A stretch of 64,000 bases of DNA from Treponema sp. (GTDB taxonomy: Bacteria > Spirochaetota > Spirochaetia > Treponematales > Treponemataceae), in NCBI GenBank assembly GCA_017940255.1, contig JAGAZB010000012.1, positions 1-64,000 of the forward strand, given 5' to 3'. Of the stretch, positions 25,639 to 35,512 are shown piece by piece. How positions within the stretch are numbered: the first letter of the stretch is position 1; each line of letters starts with the position of its first letter. A program made the position numbers and the translations under genes. Under the pieces are notes generated by a model. The model worked only from the letters and a program-made list of their open reading frames with translations, did not search any database and was not told the DNA's origin.

Positions 25639-26937
25639 ATGAAAAAATTATTTTTTGCTTTTCTTGTATTGTTTTCCTTCATTCTCACTTCCTGCAGTGA
25701 TAAAATCATCGGGTATTCTGTAGTTTTATGGAATATTCCGGAACATAATCTGCAGGCTGGAAATGTACTTCCTGTTTACATAAAATCAAATATTTCGCAT
25801 GTGTATATCGTCGGATTGGAAAATGGCGAAAAGTTAGAAATCCCTTTGTGGCAGATGACTGAGCCTGTTAAGAAAAACAAGATTAATAATGTTGCAAAAA
25901 AATATCAGGGATATTCACACACTTATGCTTCTGTAAAAACAGACGGACTTCCTTGTCGTGCCGAAGCAGTGAACACTTCAAAACAGGTTTACCGTTTGCG
26001 CAAGGGTGAAGTTATAAAAATCCTCTATCAGGGAAATGGACAGGCTCCAATGACCGGAGGAAAGCCTCTTGAAGGAAACTGGTATAAAATCCTCACTGAT
26101 AGTGGAACTCAGGGCTGGTGTTTTTCATATAACCTAAAGCTTTATCAGGTTGATGAAGAAGGAAATCCGGTTGGCGGCCAGAATATTGTAGTTGAAGAAG
26201 AAAAGGATGAACGCTGGGACCTTGTCCTTGCAAATGTGTGGTATCCGGAAGAATTTAAGGCTATGATTGATAGCAAAAATATCGATTTAACAAAACTGCA
26301 TCCTTCATATCGCTTTAAGATTGATAGTGAAACTAAGAAGGTTACGCTGAATACTACTGAAATTCATGAAAGCTGGGATTTTACCGGTTACACAAAGACT
26401 GATGACCGCGAATATACATTAAAGGGCATTCCAATGAAGATTATTTACAGAAATGCCTCTTATATTGTTCTTCGCTATACAGACGCCAGTGGTAAGCCTC
26501 AGGATTTGAACTTTGTTGCCCTTTCTGAAAATATTTCTGATATTGTAAATGCAGAAAAAGAAAGACGAACACAGGCTTATATGCAGATTTGGTTACATGG
26601 TCCGATTTATTCAAATTCAAGCTATGGAAAAATTGAATTTACAGAAGACAGCACTTTCCGCTGGACTGGCTTTAAGCTGCTTGTGCCTTCTATCATAGAT
26701 GCTGGAACAAAAAATACAGGTTCTGCTTCTGTAAAGTATTCGCTTTCAAAGGAACTTTCTTCATCTTATGATGGTCTTCTTACTCTTAAGTTTGATGGAA
26801 TGAGCAGGGAAGTGAACTTCCTTTATAAAATTGATGGTAACGCCCTGCGCCTGGAAGACACAACTGGTGCAAAATTCTCTGGAAATCAGATAAAGAGCCG
26901 CGGAACCAGTCCTGTAATTATATACTTTAAGAAATAA
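25639..26937 (+). CDS. Exported lipoprotein with SH3-like domain
   Basis: 432 residues. MKKLFFAFLVLFSFILTSC is a lipoprotein signal peptide with lipobox LTSC (Cys19). Residues about 110-165 (CRAEAVNTSKQVYRLRKGEVIKIL, then NWYKILTDSGTQGWCFSYNLKL) form a bacterial SH3 domain of the SH3b type, usually a peptidoglycan or peptide binder. The C-terminal half is beta-rich and not assigned. It is probably lipidated and placed in the periplasm or outer membrane. A terminator follows the stop. The protein style is familiar from treponemes, but the function is unknown. Confidence 0.78.
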   Translation: MKKLFFAFLVLFSFILTSCSDKIIGYSVVLWNIPEHNLQAGNVLPVYIKSNISHVYIVGLENGEKLEIPLWQMTEPVKKNKINNVAKKYQGYSHTYASVKTDGLPCRAEAVNTSKQVYRLRKGEVIKILYQGNGQAPMTGGKPLEGNWYKILTDSGTQGWCFSYNLKLYQVDEEGNPVGGQNIVVEEEKDERWDLVLANVWYPEEFKAMIDSKNIDLTKLHPSYRFKIDSETKKVTLNTTEIHESWDFTGYTKTDDREYTLKGIPMKIIYRNASYIVLRYTDASGKPQDLNFVALSENISDIVNAEKERRTQAYMQIWLHGPIYSNSSYGKIEFTEDSTFRWTGFKLLVPSIIDAGTKNTGSASVKYSLSKELSSSYDGLLTLKFDGMSREVNFLYKIDGNALRLEDTTGAKFSGNQIKSRGTSPVIIYFKK

Positions 26938-26940
26938 CAT

Positions 26941-26962
26941 AAGGCCGCCCGCGGTCTTTTTT
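26941..26962 (+). terminator. Short terminator after the lipoprotein gene
   Basis: GGCCG (26943-26947) pairs with CGGTC (26952-26956) over loop CCCG, followed by TTTTTT. The same GGCCGCCCGCGG core recurs at 29726-29739 without a T-run. Confidence 0.65.
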
Positions 26963-26975
26963 ACTTGGGATTACT

Positions 26976-28970
26976 ATGGCATTTGTTCAATTTTCACAGG
27001 TGTCGCTTGCTTTTGGCGACCGCGATATCCTTAAAAACGTAACTATTAACCTGCAGACCGGCTCTAAGGTGGCTCTTACTGGTGCAAACGGAGCTGGAAA
27101 ATCTACTCTTATAAAAGTGCTGGCTGGCCTTGTGCCTCCGGACAGTGGAAATCGAGCCGTTCAAAAGGGAAGCCGCATTGCATACCTGCCTCAGAGCGGG
27201 CTTACTCACCATGGTTGCACCCTGCGCGAGGAAGCCGACAAGGCTTTTGAGTTTGGCTATGAAATGCAGCGCCGCATTGACGAAATTGGTGAGCAACTGG
27301 AGAAGGGTGAGGGAAACACAGATGCCCTGGTTATTCAGCAGTCTGAATTGATACAGGCCCTGGAAGATAGCGGCTGGCACCGTCGGGACGCAATGGCAGA
27401 AAGCGTTTTGCTTGGTCTTGGTTTTTCCCGTGCAGATTTTGAGCGCAATACCGAAGAATTTTCTGGCGGCTGGCAGATGCGTATTGCTCTGGCCAAGGCT
27501 CTTATGCAGGGGCCTGATATTCTTCTTTTGGACGAACCTACAAACTACCTTGATATTGAAGCGCGCAGCTGGCTTGAACAATTTTTGCAGAATTTCCGCG
27601 GCGGCTTTTTGCTTGTAAGCCATGACCGTTACTTTCTGGATGTTACAATCAACGAGGTTTACGAGCTTTTTAATGGTGATTTGAAACGATATCCTGGTAA
27701 TTTTAGTCATTATGAAAAAGTACGCGAGGTTGAATTAAAAACTCTGATTGCCGCTTATGAACAGCAGCAGGAAGAAATAAATAAACTGGAAGATTTTATC
27801 CGTCGCTTTGGTTATAAGGCAACTAAGGCGGCGCAGGCTCAGGAGTATCAGAAAAAACTTGAAAAAATGGAGCGTATAGAGATTCCTGAATCTCTGAAAA
27901 AGATACATTTTTCTTTTCCACCGGCCCCTCATTCTGGCCGCCTGGTTATGCGCCTGAATAATATCTGCAAAACTTACGACGGCTCCTTTAATGTTTTGAA
28001 CAATCTGGAGCTTACTCTGGAAAACGGTGAGCGCCTTGTTGTGGCTGGTCGTAATGGAGCCGGAAAATCTACACTGCTTCGCATTATTGCGGGGCAAGAT
28101 TCTGCTTTTACCGGAGAAATGCTTCCCGGAGCTGGTGTGCAAATCGGCTACTTTTCTCAGGATAATGCCGAAACTATCCGTGGTAAAGAAACTATTCTGG
28201 ATTACCTTGAAGCTCGCGCTCCTCTGGAGCTTATTCCAAAGCTGCGCGATATGCTGGGTGCCTTTCTTTTCCGCGGCGACGATGTTTATAAATCTCTTGA
28301 TGTTCTTTCGGGTGGTGAAAAATCACGAATTGCCCTTTTGCAGCTTTTGCTCAGCCCGGTAAATCTTCTTGTATTGGACGAACCTACAAACCATCTGGAT
28401 ATTCATTCCAAGGATGTTTTGCTTTCTGCCCTGCGTGATTTTGGCGGTACTGTAATTTTTGTAAGCCACGACCGCGGCTTTATCGAACAGCTTGCAACCC
28501 GCGTTCTGGAGCTTAAGCCCGGCCAGTTTAAGAATTACCCCGGCAACTACGAGTTCTATATGGAGCAGGTGGAGAAGCTTGAAAATCAAGGGGGAGGGGG
28601 AAGTCTCCTCCTCGCTTCAGTCGGCAAGCCGTCTTCCGCTCCCCCTTCTCCTAAGGGGGACACCCCCTTAAAATCCCCCGCTGAAAGCTCCGAAGGGGCC
28701 TCGGTAAGTGTTCATACGCAATTAACTTGGGAAGAGCAGAAAGCGTTAGATGCCGCTAAACGTAAGCTCGAAAAAGAAGTTGCCCGTCTGGAAGCAAAAA
28801 TCACCGAGCTGGAAGAAAAGAAGTCTGCTCTGGAAAATAAAATGGCTGACCCTGCTGTTTATTCCAACGGAGAAAAGGCCAAGGCAGTTCAGCGTGAAAT
28901 TGAAGCCCTTGCTGCAGAAATTGACGAAACTACTGCTGTCTGGGAAGAAGCCGCAGAAAAACTCGGCTGA
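26976..28970 (+). CDS. ABC-F family ATPase
   Basis: 664 residues, two ABC domains and no membrane part. Domain 1 has Walker A GANGAGKST, signature FSGGWQMRIALAKAL and Walker B ILLLDEPTNYLD. Domain 2 has GRNGAGKST, VLSGGEKSRIALLQLLL and LLVLDEPTNHLD. The linker between them contains the charged P-site-tRNA-interacting-type helices. ABC-F proteins act on ribosomes (translation rescue or antibiotic protection). The C-terminal coiled coil (AAKRKLEKEVARLEAKITEL) is of the Uup/EttA type. A roughly 37-residue Gly/Ser/Pro-rich insertion before it is encoded by a repeat-like DNA segment. Confidence 0.93.
   Translation: MAFVQFSQVSLAFGDRDILKNVTINLQTGSKVALTGANGAGKSTLIKVLAGLVPPDSGNRAVQKGSRIAYLPQSGLTHHGCTLREEADKAFEFGYEMQRRIDEIGEQLEKGEGNTDALVIQQSELIQALEDSGWHRRDAMAESVLLGLGFSRADFERNTEEFSGGWQMRIALAKALMQGPDILLLDEPTNYLDIEARSWLEQFLQNFRGGFLLVSHDRYFLDVTINEVYELFNGDLKRYPGNFSHYEKVREVELKTLIAAYEQQQEEINKLEDFIRRFGYKATKAAQAQEYQKKLEKMERIEIPESLKKIHFSFPPAPHSGRLVMRLNNICKTYDGSFNVLNNLELTLENGERLVVAGRNGAGKSTLLRIIAGQDSAFTGEMLPGAGVQIGYFSQDNAETIRGKETILDYLEARAPLELIPKLRDMLGAFLFRGDDVYKSLDVLSGGEKSRIALLQLLLSPVNLLVLDEPTNHLDIHSKDVLLSALRDFGGTVIFVSHDRGFIEQLATRVLELKPGQFKNYPGNYEFYMEQVEKLENQGGGGSLLLASVGKPSSAPPSPKGDTPLKSPAESSEGASVSVHTQLTWEEQKALDAAKRKLEKEVARLEAKITELEEKKSALENKMADPAVYSNGEKAKAVQREIEALAAEIDETTAVWEEAAEKLG
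28588..28700. repeat. GC-rich palindromic repeat inserted within the ABC-F gene
   Basis: G-runs and C-runs (GGGGGAGGGGGAAG ... CTCCCCCTTCTCC ... GGGGGACACCCCCTTA) differ sharply from the surrounding coding sequence and resemble the intergenic segments at 29745-29805 and 60047-60170. It stays in frame and encodes a disordered Gly/Ser/Pro linker between the second ATPase domain and the coiled coil. Confidence 0.6.
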
Positions 28971-29009
28971 TTTAGAAAAGCTGTGTTATAATTAATGCAG
29001 GAGTATTAT

Positions 29010-29645
29010 ATGGATAACAAAGCACTTTATAATTTGTCTTACGGCGTTTTTCTTTTGGGAACAAAAACGGATGGCGGCAAAATTAATGCCTGTATAACAA
29101 ATACCTGTTTTCAGACTGCAAACGGCCCGACCCGCATTGCAATTTCTGTAATAAAACAGAATCTTACCTGCCAGATGATAGAAGAAAGCGGACTTTTTAC
29201 TCTTTCTCTGCTTGACCGCACCTGTAATTTTGAAACAATTAAGCGCTTTGGTTATCAGAGTGGTCGTAATGCAGATAAGTTTGAAGGTTTTGAATATCAG
29301 CTTGGAGAAAACGGCTGTCCATATATTACAAAAGAGGCCTGTTCGGTAATTGAAGCAAAGGTTTGTAATAAATTAGATTTGGGAAGTCATATGCTTTTTG
29401 TTGCGGAAGTTACTGATGCAAAGCTTTTGAGTGATAAAGAACCTTTAACTTACGCTGAATATCAGAAAAATGTAAAACCTAAGGCTGACGGCGCAGCGGG
29501 CGCAAACGGTGGCGAGCCTAAAAAAATAAAAGGCTGGCGCTGTAAAATCTGCGGCTACGAGTTTAGCGGCCCGGTTCTCCCCGAAAACTTTGAGTGCCCG
29601 ATTTGCGGCCATCCCGCAGAAGATTTTGAGCCGATATTTGAGTAG
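29010..29645 (+). CDS. Flavin reductase-like protein with C-terminal rubredoxin
   Basis: 211 residues from the ATG at 29010 (AGGAG at 28999-29003); the in-frame ATG at 28995 overlaps the ribosome-binding site. The N-terminal 160 residues are a flavin-reductase/FMN-binding split-barrel domain (YGVFLLGTKTDGGKINACITNT, ISVIKQNLTCQMIEESG). The last 45 carry rubredoxin iron ligands as CKICGYEF and CPICGHPAEDF. Such high-molecular-weight rubredoxins transfer electrons from NAD(P)H to flavodiiron or peroxide-reducing proteins in anaerobes. An AAPKADGAAGANGG-like linker joins the domains. Confidence 0.88.
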   Translation: MDNKALYNLSYGVFLLGTKTDGGKINACITNTCFQTANGPTRIAISVIKQNLTCQMIEESGLFTLSLLDRTCNFETIKRFGYQSGRNADKFEGFEYQLGENGCPYITKEACSVIEAKVCNKLDLGSHMLFVAEVTDAKLLSDKEPLTYAEYQKNVKPKADGAAGANGGEPKKIKGWRCKICGYEFSGPVLPENFECPICGHPAEDFEPIFE

Positions 29646-29680
29646 GTTGGGGCGTTACGGGGCGGGGGGAGGTAAGCCTA

Positions 29681-29704
29681 AAAAATGCTTTTCGCATTTT
29701 TCTT
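29681..29704 (+). terminator. Terminator after the flavin reductase-rubredoxin gene
   Basis: AAAAATGC (29681-29688) pairs with GCATTTTT (29694-29701) over a five-base loop, with T-rich sequence after it. Confidence 0.75.
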
Positions 29705-29806
29705 AACGGCTTGCTATAAAACACCGGCCGCCCGCGGCCTTACACACCCCCGTTAGAAGGGGTAGGGCGCAACATAGTGCGCCCGAGGGGGAGACGTCCC
29801 CCTCCT
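29705..29806. repeat. GC-rich intergenic palindromic segment
   Basis: Contains GGCCG-CCCG-CGGCC (29726-29739), CCCCCGTT-AGAAGGGG and GGGCGCA-ACATAG-TGCGCCC, followed by GAGGGGGAGACGTCCCCCTC. These are several adjacent stems without coding potential. It resembles the inserts in the ABC-F gene and before kdgK. Confidence 0.6.
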
Positions 29807-29829
29807 CTATGAATCTGGAGAAAATAATT

Positions 29830-30537
29830 ATGGAATGTGCACTATATTTAATTCCCGTGACTCTTGGCGAGACTGAAATTTCTCAGGTTTTGCCTTCTTA
29901 TAATCACGATATAATAGTAGGAATTAAGCATTTTATTGTTGAAAATATTCGTTCGGCGCGGCGATTTTTAAAAAAAGTAGAAAAGTCTATTGATATAGAC
30001 GAACTTACTTTTTACGAGCTGAACCGTCATACCGACCGCAAGTTTATTGGTGAATATCTGGAGCCGCTGAAAAACGGTAAGCCGGTGGGAATTATAAGCG
30101 AGGCGGGCTGTCCTGCTATTGCCGACCCTGGGGCCGATGTGGTTGCTATTGCCCAGCAGCGTAAGTATAAGGTGGTGCCTCTTGTTGGGCCTTCTTCTAT
30201 TATAATGTCTGTGATGGGAAGCGGTTTTAACGGCCAGTCTTTTGCTTTTAACGGTTATTTGCCGGTAGAAGTGCCCCAGAGAATTAAGGCTCTGAAAAAG
30301 CTTGAGCAGAAGGTTCAGAACGAAAATCAGACTCAGCTTTTTATAGAAACTCCTTATCGTAACGCAAAGATGATTGAAACAATTTTGGGTGCGCTGAATC
30401 CTAAGACTAAGCTTTGTATTGCGGCGGGTATTACCTGTGCGGAAGAATACATAAAAACGCGGACTGTTGCGGAATGGAAAAAGGAAAAAATCCCTGAATT
30501 GGGTAAAATTCCTGCTATATTCGTAATTGGGAAATAG
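29830..30537 (+). CDS. RsmI-like SAM-dependent methyltransferase
   Basis: 235 residues from the ATG at 29830, preceded by GGAG; an in-frame ATG at 29809 has no good site. CALYLIPVTLGE replaces the LYLVATPIGN start of true RsmI. GIISEAGCPAIADPGADVVAIA and VPLVGPSSIIMSVMGSGFNGQSFAFNGYLP are the tetrapyrrole-methylase/RsmI SAM-binding motifs. ETPYRNAKM also matches. It is probably a methyltransferase of 16S rRNA-type or another substrate, in the RsmI-like subgroup found in Bacteroidetes and spirochaetes. The substrate is not certain. Confidence 0.82.
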   Translation: MECALYLIPVTLGETEISQVLPSYNHDIIVGIKHFIVENIRSARRFLKKVEKSIDIDELTFYELNRHTDRKFIGEYLEPLKNGKPVGIISEAGCPAIADPGADVVAIAQQRKYKVVPLVGPSSIIMSVMGSGFNGQSFAFNGYLPVEVPQRIKALKKLEQKVQNENQTQLFIETPYRNAKMIETILGALNPKTKLCIAAGITCAEEYIKTRTVAEWKKEKIPELGKIPAIFVIGK

Positions 30538-30621
30538 AAATATTTGTTATAATTCAATTAAATTGTATACAATTATCTGAAAACTATAGCATTTTTTGGA
30601 GAAAAGAGTTATATTAAAAGC

Positions 30622-31551
30622 ATGGAAAACACATTAAACGAAAAATTTGACTATGTAGTTGTTGGGGCAGGAGCAGCAGGACTTGCTTCTGCACAGTATG
30701 CGGCTCGCGGCGGAATTTCTGTCCTCGTTTTAGACGTAGCTGGTGCCGGCGGCCAGGTTTTGCAGATTGCAGATTTGGAAAACTACCCTGGAGTTTTTCC
30801 AACTGTTGATGGTACTACTTTTATTATGACCATGCAGAAGCAGACAGAAGCTTTTGGTGCAAAAATTGTTCAGGCTCAGGTTCTTTCTATAGATAAGGTG
30901 AATGAAAGCTTTATTATAAAAACTCCTAAGGCTTCTTATGAAGCAAAAGCTCTTTGTCTTGCAACTGGTGCAATTCATAGAAATCTTGAAGTTCCTGGTG
31001 AAAAGGAATTTACTGGACGCGGAGTTTCTTACTGCGCAACCTGTGATGGTCCATTCTTCCGCAACAAAAAGATTGTTGTTGTAGGTGGTGGTGATTCAGC
31101 CTGCAGTGAAGCTATTTATCTTTCAACTTTGTCTAAGGATGTTACAATTGTTCATCGTCGTGATAAGTTCCGCGCTCAGCAGGCTGTTATAGACAAGATG
31201 CTTGCAGCAGGTGTAAAACCTGTATATGATTCAGTTGTAAAATCTATAAACGGTGAAATGAAGGTTTCTTCTGTTACACTTGAAAATGTAAAAACTGGTG
31301 AGCAGACAAATCTTGAAACCGATGCCGTATTTATCTTTACTGGTATGCTGCCACAGACAGATCTGGTTGATATGCTGCCAAAAGATAATGCCGGTTATAT
31401 AATTACTGATGAAAACATGGAAACTTCTGTTCCAGGACTTTTTGCTGCCGGAGATGTTCGCAGTAAGCCGTTCAGACAGGTTGTTACTGCTACATCAGAT
31501 GGAGCAATCGCTGCGCATATTGCGAGCGAAAGAATTAGAAATGCGAAATAA
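30622..31551 (+). CDS. trxB: Thioredoxin reductase
   Basis: 309 residues. FAD-binding VVVGAGAAGLASAQYAARGG, redox-active CATCDG (at about residues 135-140), NADPH-binding VVVGGGDSACSEA and C-terminal GLFAAGDVRSKPFRQVVTATSDGAIAA are all present. It reduces thioredoxin with NADPH in the cytoplasm. A -10-like TATAAT lies at 30548-30553, without a good -35. The 3' end overlaps the GH3 gene by 11 bases, so both are probably translated from one message. Confidence 0.96.
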   Translation: MENTLNEKFDYVVVGAGAAGLASAQYAARGGISVLVLDVAGAGGQVLQIADLENYPGVFPTVDGTTFIMTMQKQTEAFGAKIVQAQVLSIDKVNESFIIKTPKASYEAKALCLATGAIHRNLEVPGEKEFTGRGVSYCATCDGPFFRNKKIVVVGGGDSACSEAIYLSTLSKDVTIVHRRDKFRAQQAVIDKMLAAGVKPVYDSVVKSINGEMKVSSVTLENVKTGEQTNLETDAVFIFTGMLPQTDLVDMLPKDNAGYIITDENMETSVPGLFAAGDVRSKPFRQVVTATSDGAIAAHIASERIRNAK

Positions 31552-33208
31552 ACATCTTTTAGTTGTACTATTTCTTTTAGCCATCGCTGAGTTTTCGGCG
31601 GTGGCTGAATCTGTTACATTCTGGTCAAAGCTTCCTAATGAAGAAGTTGCCAGAACCATCACTAACCAGATGACTGATGCCGAACTGCTTTCTCAAACAT
31701 TTATGTTCGGCTGGGCTGGGGTAGAGCCTCCGGAACTGCTTTTTCAGTGGGTTGAACGCGGGCTTGGTAGTGTAAAGGTTTTTGGCTGGAATACTGATGA
31801 TATTCACATGGTCGCTAAATCAATAACTGCCCTGCAAAAAAAGGCTCATGCAGGACGATTTGAAATCCCTCTTTTTGTTGCAACAGACCAGGAAGGCGGC
31901 TGGATTCGTCATGTAAAGGGTGATACTGCAATCACTCCAGGTAATATGGCTATTGGTGCGGCAGGCTACCCTGCCGATGCATGGTACACTGCATATTATA
32001 TCAGCCAGGAAATTAAGGCTCTTGGCATTAACATGAATTTTGCGCCGACGGTAGACCTTTTTACTGCCCACGATTCTACAATTATCGGAACCCGTTCTTT
32101 TGGTGAAGATCCGAATAAAACTGGAGTTCTTGGCGCGGCTTTTGCGGCGGGCTCTCAGGCTGCGGGGGTTATTCCTACTGTAAAGCATTTCCCAGGCCAC
32201 GGAGATACTAGTCTTGATTCTCATATAAAGGCTCCTGTTATTAATATCAATTTTGAAACTTTTAAAACTCGTGAGCTTGTTCCTTATCTTTATCTTATAA
32301 AAGAGAATGTGCCGGCTGTTACGTCTGGTCACCTTAGTTATCCTCAGATAGAAACAAGCGGGGCTCCTGCATCGCTTTCAAAATATTTTCTTACCGACCT
32401 TTTGCGTAATCAGCTTGGTTATAAAGGAATTATCATTACTGATGATATGATGATGGTTGGTGCAACTGCTTATGCCGGGGCTATGTCTAACGCCTTTAAG
32501 ATGGCTCTGGAAGCTGGAAATGATATTATTCTTTCTTCTACAACTGCAAAATTAAACGAAGCCTTGTGGACTAAAAACCTTGATCTTATGGCAAGTGATA
32601 GTAACTTCCGCGAGTGTGTTAAGCAGGCTGCCTACCGTGTAATTATGGCTAAGCTTAACTATTTTAAGTCTGGAAATTCTGCAACTCTTTATCCTGACCC
32701 GGATGAGGTTGATAAATATATTCCTAATAAAGAGGGCGAAAAGTTCTTTTTGGAGCAGGCCTGCCGTTCTATCACTGTAGAAAAACAGGGGTCTATGCCT
32801 CTTAATGCTGATGATGCCGGCCGTGTTCTGCTACTTGGCTCTATGGAAAGCTTCTTTAGGGAAGGAAAAAAGCGTTATCCTAACTCTGGCTTCTTTTCTT
32901 TTAATTATGAAACCGGCCCGAATGAAACTCAGTGGGTTCTGGACAATATTTCTAAAATTGCTACGGGTTACGATACTGTAATTATTTCGGTTGCCAGTGA
33001 AAATCATGCAAAAATTGCAAACTGGTTTAAGGGGCGAGGCAAAAAGGTGATTATTTTATGCACCATGTCTCCAGAACTTACCGAAAGTCTGCAGTGGGCC
33101 GACACTATTCTTTTGGGCTACAGCTGGCGCTGCGACTATTCCATGACCGCCATGCTAGCCGCCCTCCACGGCGAATACCAGCCCCAGGGCGTGCGGCCGT
33201 ATAAATAA
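31541..33208 (+). CDS. Glycoside hydrolase family 3, NagZ-like, exported
   Basis: 555 residues from the ATG at 31541, which overlaps the trxB stop. An in-frame upstream start would lie deep inside trxB. The signal peptide is about MRNKHLLVVLFLLAIAEFSA. The catalytic domain has ATDQEGGWIRHV, NFAPTVDLF, SFGEDPNKTG, KHFPGHGDTSLDSH (NagZ-type motif with the His-Asp acid/base loop) and GIIITDDMMMVGA with the nucleophile Asp. The C-terminal domain carries MSPELTESLQWADTILLGYSW. It probably releases beta-linked GlcNAc from peptidoglycan or glycans in the periplasm; substrate inferred. Confidence 0.88.
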   Translation: MRNKHLLVVLFLLAIAEFSAVAESVTFWSKLPNEEVARTITNQMTDAELLSQTFMFGWAGVEPPELLFQWVERGLGSVKVFGWNTDDIHMVAKSITALQKKAHAGRFEIPLFVATDQEGGWIRHVKGDTAITPGNMAIGAAGYPADAWYTAYYISQEIKALGINMNFAPTVDLFTAHDSTIIGTRSFGEDPNKTGVLGAAFAAGSQAAGVIPTVKHFPGHGDTSLDSHIKAPVININFETFKTRELVPYLYLIKENVPAVTSGHLSYPQIETSGAPASLSKYFLTDLLRNQLGYKGIIITDDMMMVGATAYAGAMSNAFKMALEAGNDIILSSTTAKLNEALWTKNLDLMASDSNFRECVKQAAYRVIMAKLNYFKSGNSATLYPDPDEVDKYIPNKEGEKFFLEQACRSITVEKQGSMPLNADDAGRVLLLGSMESFFREGKKRYPNSGFFSFNYETGPNETQWVLDNISKIATGYDTVIISVASENHAKIANWFKGRGKKVIILCTMSPELTESLQWADTILLGYSWRCDYSMTAMLAALHGEYQPQGVRPYK

Positions 33209-33300
33209 AAAAAATGGGGGATGTCTAATAAGATTTGGGACTGCGGTCATTGAGCTTGTCGAAACCACCGCATTACTTACTTATTAGACATCCCATTTTT
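33207..33300. terminator. Long bidirectional terminator with an element in its loop
   Basis: GATGTCTAATAAG (33220-33232) pairs with CTTATTAGACATC (33280-33292), extended by AAAAATGGG/CCCATTTTT. It separates the convergent GH3 and chemoreceptor genes. The loop holds a second hairpin, TGCGGT ... ACCGCA, around CATTGAGCTTGTCGAAACC, which looks like an inserted dispersed repeat. Confidence 0.8.
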
Positions 33301-33314
33301 ATAGGTCTGGCTTT

Positions 33315-35384
33315 CTAGATGGTAAACTGTCCCATCTGTTTTCCAATTTCTTCAATTGACCCCTTCATCTGAATTGCAATTTCTGAAAGTTCAGCTCCGG
33401 TTTCATTGATTTTCTTTGCGCCGACAGCCATTTCGTCCATACTGGTCTTCATGGCATTGCTGGAATCCTGCAGGCCTTCCATGTTTTTAAGGATTACCTT
33501 GTTTCCTTCCGTCATTTCATGGGCTGCATTATTTACTTCGCTCGTACTGTTGTTCATGGTGTGCAGGGTGTCAATAATCTGCTTGGAACCTTCATTCTGT
33601 TCTTCCATGGCAACCTTAATTTCGCGAACCAGCTGGTTTGTCTGTTCAATTTCATCGCTTACAATTGTAAATGCCTTGCTTGATTCCTGAGAGCCGGAAA
33701 CAACTTCCATAATGGAAGTCTGAATGCTCTTAAGCTGTTCGCCGATTGTCTTGGACTGGGCTGTAGATGTTTCTGAAAGCTTTCTGATTTCATCTGCAAC
33801 AACTGCAAAGCCTTTTCCTGCTTCTCCTGCATGGGCTGCTTCAATTGCAGCATTCATTGCAAGAAGGTTTGTCTGGCTTGCAATATTTGCGATTGCCTGG
33901 TTTGCGTCCTGCAGCATCTTTGACTTGTCTTCAATTTGACTGATTTTTTCATTTACAATTCTTTGTTTTTCCTGACCGCCCTGGGCTTCGCTTTCAAGCT
34001 GGGTAAATGAGCGGGACATTTTATCAACAGAATTATTTACAGATTGAATGTTACCAATCATCTGCTCTACTGCGGTAGAAGCCTGAGTTACGCCGGAAGC
34101 TTGATGCTGAATCATCCGTTCCAGAGATTCAATGTTTGCGGCAATTTCGTTTACGGCTCCTGCAGTGTCATGAACGTTGTGAGACTGCTGGGTAATCTGG
34201 CTGTGCACGCTTTCTATATTAGCAATAATCTGGGTGATTGCGCTGGCAGTATTTTCTGTACTTACAGACATGGACTGACCCACAGAAGAAAGATTCTGTT
34301 CGGAAGATTTTACTTTTCCGATTATTTCCTGGAACTTTGCGATGAATTTGTTTTCGCTGTCTACCAGAGTTCCAAAAACGCGGAAAATCGTGTGATTTTT
34401 TATATTCACTCGCTTTGTTAAATCTGCGTCACCGGAAGAAAGGTCTAAAACGGCATTGTTCAGGATTGTAAGCTGGTCAATCATCGTAATAACTTGAATT
34501 AAAAGAATTATCATGATGATGATTGCAATAACTGCCGCTGCAAGTGCTGCAGTGCCATGCTTAAAAAAGTCCTGCAATGTATAAGAATGGAAGAGAACCA
34601 TGTGCCAGTTTACAAGTTCAATTGGAGCAAGAGCGTATTCTCCGTTTGAAACTGATTTATAGGTAATTTCTTTCGGCACGTTGTCTATTTCTTTAAGTAC
34701 AGGCATTGCTTCTGTAACAGGCAGTTTCTTTTCAAGTATGCTTGCATCAAGGGCTCCTGTAATTTCAAGAGAATCATTGTAAAGATACATGGTGATTTTC
34801 TGGTCAACGCCTTCGTACATGGCCTTAATCATATCTGTAAGAGGGATTGCAGTTCCTACAATTCCAATAGATTTTCCGCCGTCTTTTACAACTGCATTTA
34901 CCCAGAGGTTTGTTGTTCCCAGTGTAGGATTATAGTTAATGTTGAAATTGTAGACATCGGTTTCATACATGGTCATGTTGTACCAGTATTCGTTAGGGTC
35001 TGTAGGATTTACCACGTAACCTGCGACCATATCACTCCAGAATACCTTATCAGCGTCCGAAACCCAGAAAATTGATTTTGACTTAAAGGCATCCTTAAAA
35101 GAACCGAAGTCTCTGAATGCTGCTGCCTGGATGGTTTTATCATCAGGATTCAAAAGATATTCTTTGATAGACGGCATACGCATCATTTGCAGTACAAGGG
35201 TAAGCTGCTCGTTCATCTGTGCTTCAAATTCAGCCCGGTTTAATTTGATGATAAGTTCCATGTCATCCCGGGCTTCTGTGTTGAAGCTTTTTCGTGATGT
35301 TCCTTTAATAACAAACAGCGCAATAATGAATACAATGATTCCGCCTAATATAGAAAAAACAATTTTTCTTGTTCTAGAGTTCAT
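33315..35384 (-). CDS. Methyl-accepting chemotaxis protein
   Basis: 689 residues from the ATG at 35384, which has a strong AGGAGG site; an upstream in-frame start at 35507 lacks one. The N-terminal membrane helix is [20 protein letters not shown] Cache-type sensory region follows, with [29 protein letters not shown] and [18 protein letters not shown]. The second membrane helix is [22 protein letters not shown]-like stretch and a signalling domain follow, with the hairpin [35 protein letters not shown]. It senses small ligands in the periplasm and controls CheA; the ligand is unknown. Confidence 0.95.
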   Translation of the reverse strand: MNSRTRKIVFSILGGIIVFIIALFVIKGTSRKSFNTEARDDMELIIKLNRAEFEAQMNEQLTLVLQMMRMPSIKEYLLNPDDKTIQAAAFRDFGSFKDAFKSKSIFWVSDADKVFWSDMVAGYVVNPTDPNEYWYNMTMYETDVYNFNINYNPTLGTTNLWVNAVVKDGGKSIGIVGTAIPLTDMIKAMYEGVDQKITMYLYNDSLEITGALDASILEKKLPVTEAMPVLKEIDNVPKEITYKSVSNGEYALAPIELVNWHMVLFHSYTLQDFFKHGTAALAAAVIAIIIMIILLIQVITMIDQLTILNNAVLDLSSGDADLTKRVNIKNHTIFRVFGTLVDSENKFIAKFQEIIGKVKSSEQNLSSVGQSMSVSTENTASAITQIIANIESVHSQITQQSHNVHDTAGAVNEIAANIESLERMIQHQASGVTQASTAVEQMIGNIQSVNNSVDKMSRSFTQLESEAQGGQEKQRIVNEKISQIEDKSKMLQDANQAIANIASQTNLLAMNAAIEAAHAGEAGKGFAVVADEIRKLSETSTAQSKTIGEQLKSIQTSIMEVVSGSQESSKAFTIVSDEIEQTNQLVREIKVAMEEQNEGSKQIIDTLHTMNNSTSEVNNAAHEMTEGNKVILKNMEGLQDSSNAMKTSMDEMAVGAKKINETGAELSEIAIQMKGSIEEIGKQMGQFTI

Positions 35385-35512
35385 GCTGCCTCCTGCGACA
35401 CTAGAGAGTAAATATAACAATTTATTATCAGCCTCTAATATTGCTTTGTCAAGAAATTCATTCATGCTGTCCTGTTTGACTAATAGCCGTATAATGGTTA
35501 AAATCATTACTT

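Noticed and set aside
35476..35495. TTGACT and TATAAT as the promoter of the activase gene
   Set aside because: The two hexamers are only 8 bases apart, too close for a sigma-70 promoter; a -10 alone is not enough.
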